Origin: Circinella minor
Taxonomy: Eukaryota; Mucoromycota; Mucoromycetes; Mucorales; Lichtheimiaceae
Assembly: GCA_016758965.1 (NCBI GenBank)
Contig: JAEPRB010000021.1
Coordinates: forward strand, 186,001-250,000
Direction of reading: 5' to 3'
DNA: 64,000 nt
Positions 62,582 to 64,000 of this stretch are shown here, one piece after another. A program made the translations under genes and the position numbers. Every line of letters begins with the position of its first letter. The first letter of the stretch is position 1. Under the pieces are notes generated by a model. The model was not told where the DNA came from, ran no database searches, and saw nothing but the letters and a program-made list of their open reading frames with translations.

Positions 62582-64000
62582 AACTGATTATCTTTCTTCT
62601 TCTACGCGTTACATATATACCCAATTCCATTTTTTCAAGCAACACAAAATACCATGAACCTACATAAAAAAAATCGTTCTGTTTCTTATTTTACACAATC
62701 ATCTCCCAAAAAAAAATTGTAACTCCATGCCATTCGTTTGTTTAAATAGTTTTTCATCTCTTTTTTCTTTTTTCCCTTGTTTTTTTTTTCACATCAAACT
62801 CCTCATTATTACTATTTACAACCCTTATCTCTTTTCCCTTCTTCTTTTTTTGACTCATTGTAGCAATTAATCTACCATTTCTTCCTTTTCATTATCTCAC
62901 AAACTTATATATATATATATTACTTTATTAATCGTATACAATCAAAACACATAAAAACGATCACACATAGCAACCATCTTAACACTTTACACATAATATA
63001 TAAATATTTTTTATAGTTAATTTTTTTTCTAAAACACACTTACAATGATCGACATTTTGTTTATTTTTTTATGCTATGTAAATGTTAATCATCAGCAGGG
63101 ACTTTTTATACTTTTTGTTGTTTGTTAAAAAGTCATTTTCTTTTTTGAACGTTATTTCGGATTACATTTTGTAACGTAGCATTAATAGGTAAAAAAAAAA
63201 CATCAGTGCCACGCGCGCAAAAGAAAAGGTAATATCTCCGTTGAATTTTTCATAGTAGCCATCAACGGCAGGATACTTTTAATCAATAATAATTATAGTA
63301 ATAAGTGAATAAAGCTTAAGATCGCTAAAAAGTGTTTTTTTTATGGAACAAACAGCGAGTTACATTTTCCGACGAAGAGAAATTGAGCGCCAACATTCTA
63401 CCCCTTGCACTCATATCCTCCTTCGTTCTCATATTTCTTTCTTTCTGCCCCTGTGTTTACCATCCAAGGTGGTGGATGATGGTGATATATCATAACGTAG
63501 GGGTCATTATACCATACAAAAATTTTCAAATGTCTCCTTTTCTTGATGGATTGTTTGTTGTTAATATTTTTAAGGATAATTTTCCTTCTCCTAGTGGATT
63601 ACCCTTCCCCTCTAAAGATCTCTCTATTTACATGGCGGATAAGCAACTCCCTTTTCTGTACAACCTTTTTTTGCCTGTATCCAACACTCCGCTTTTCCTA
63701 GTTCCCTTGTTTTAAGTGTACAGGTGTGTCCTTTTATCTTCATTTTGCTTTGTAAAAAAACTTGAACAACCAGTGAAGGACAAAAAAAAAAAAATTAAGC
63801 TGAAGTTTTGAAGGTCTCCTGCATAATATACTTTATTTCATTATATAGTCGTTGTCATATTATCCCTATTCTACTATCCTAACTTCTTATTTCCATAAAC
63901 AAGCTAAATCCGGTCTTTAGAACATACACCCAGTTTTAGACATAAATCGACTATAATATATTTATAACAACAGCGCTATATACCTGATCATCAAACGTTC
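62582..64000. other. 3' flank of the window, no gene recognised
   Basis: The first 400 bases are C/T-rich 3' flank of the APSES gene. A 127-codon frame at 63332-63715 (+) has no recognisable domain and hydrophobic composition; it is not called. A CGCGCG-containing spot (63212-63219) is the only local G+C rise. Confidence 0.45.

Noticed and set aside
63332..63715. 127-codon protein gene
   Set aside because: Aromatic and hydrophobic composition typical of T-rich non-coding DNA, with no family match.
1..64000. CRISPR arrays, bacterial operons, riboswitches or Shine-Dalgarno sites
   Set aside because: The window is eukaryotic with spliceosomal introns; no regularly spaced repeat arrays were seen.

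Overview
This is an AT-rich nuclear window from an early-diverging fungus, most likely a member of the Mucorales (Mucoromycota). The evidence is many short GT-AG introns (3 to 10 per gene), very A/T-rich intergenic DNA with microsatellites, a dynein light intermediate chain, a CCDC25/Jlp2 protein, an APSES regulator and decayed transposons. The genus cannot be fixed from sequence alone. Exon models were assembled by hand from splice signals and family conservation. All but one give a closed reading frame.

Region 1 (1-12,600) is accessory and degraded. It holds a broken Tnp2/Plavaka-like transposase (1-2910), two clusters of 9-bp direct repeats (3054-3160), a near-perfect inverted repeat with 2.0-kb arms (3167-5173 and 7240-9246) around a 2.07-kb spacer, a MITE-like element with 45-bp inverted ends (9424-10376), an F-box/LRR-like remnant and an agmatinase pseudogene. 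The palindrome and its spacer contain compact RNA-like folds. One of these sits directly beside a CCCTAACCC motif and is reported as a speculative telomerase-RNA candidate.

Region 2 (12,950-24,200) carries ordinary housekeeping genes: PRA1/Yip3 (Rab and vesicle traffic), Rrp17/Nol12 (rRNA processing), CCDC25/Jlp2 (NFACT-R RNA-binding family), Vac7 (activator of PI(3,5)P2 synthesis) and a large type II membrane glycosyltransferase-like protein.

Region 3 (24,200-36,800) has a gene-poor stretch with a dead Tc1/IS630-type transposase. After it come a signal peptide-TM-SH3 surface protein and the 10-exon phosphoinositide phosphatase Sac1. Vac7 and Sac1 both act on phosphoinositides, but this looks like coincidence rather than clustering.

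Region 4 (36,800-56,500) holds an unrecognised 301-aa protein, phosphoglycerate kinase (PGK), a Q/N/H-rich protein with a conserved tail, a second type II membrane protein, O6-methylguanine-DNA methyltransferase, Iml2/TTC39, thymidylate kinase and dynein light intermediate chain. Several of these are divergent pairs.

Region 5 (56,500-64,000) holds an APSES transcription factor (StuA/Efg1 type) behind about 4 kb of gene-free, microsatellite-rich upstream DNA, then 1.4 kb in which nothing was recognised. No tRNA, rRNA or CRISPR array was recognised.
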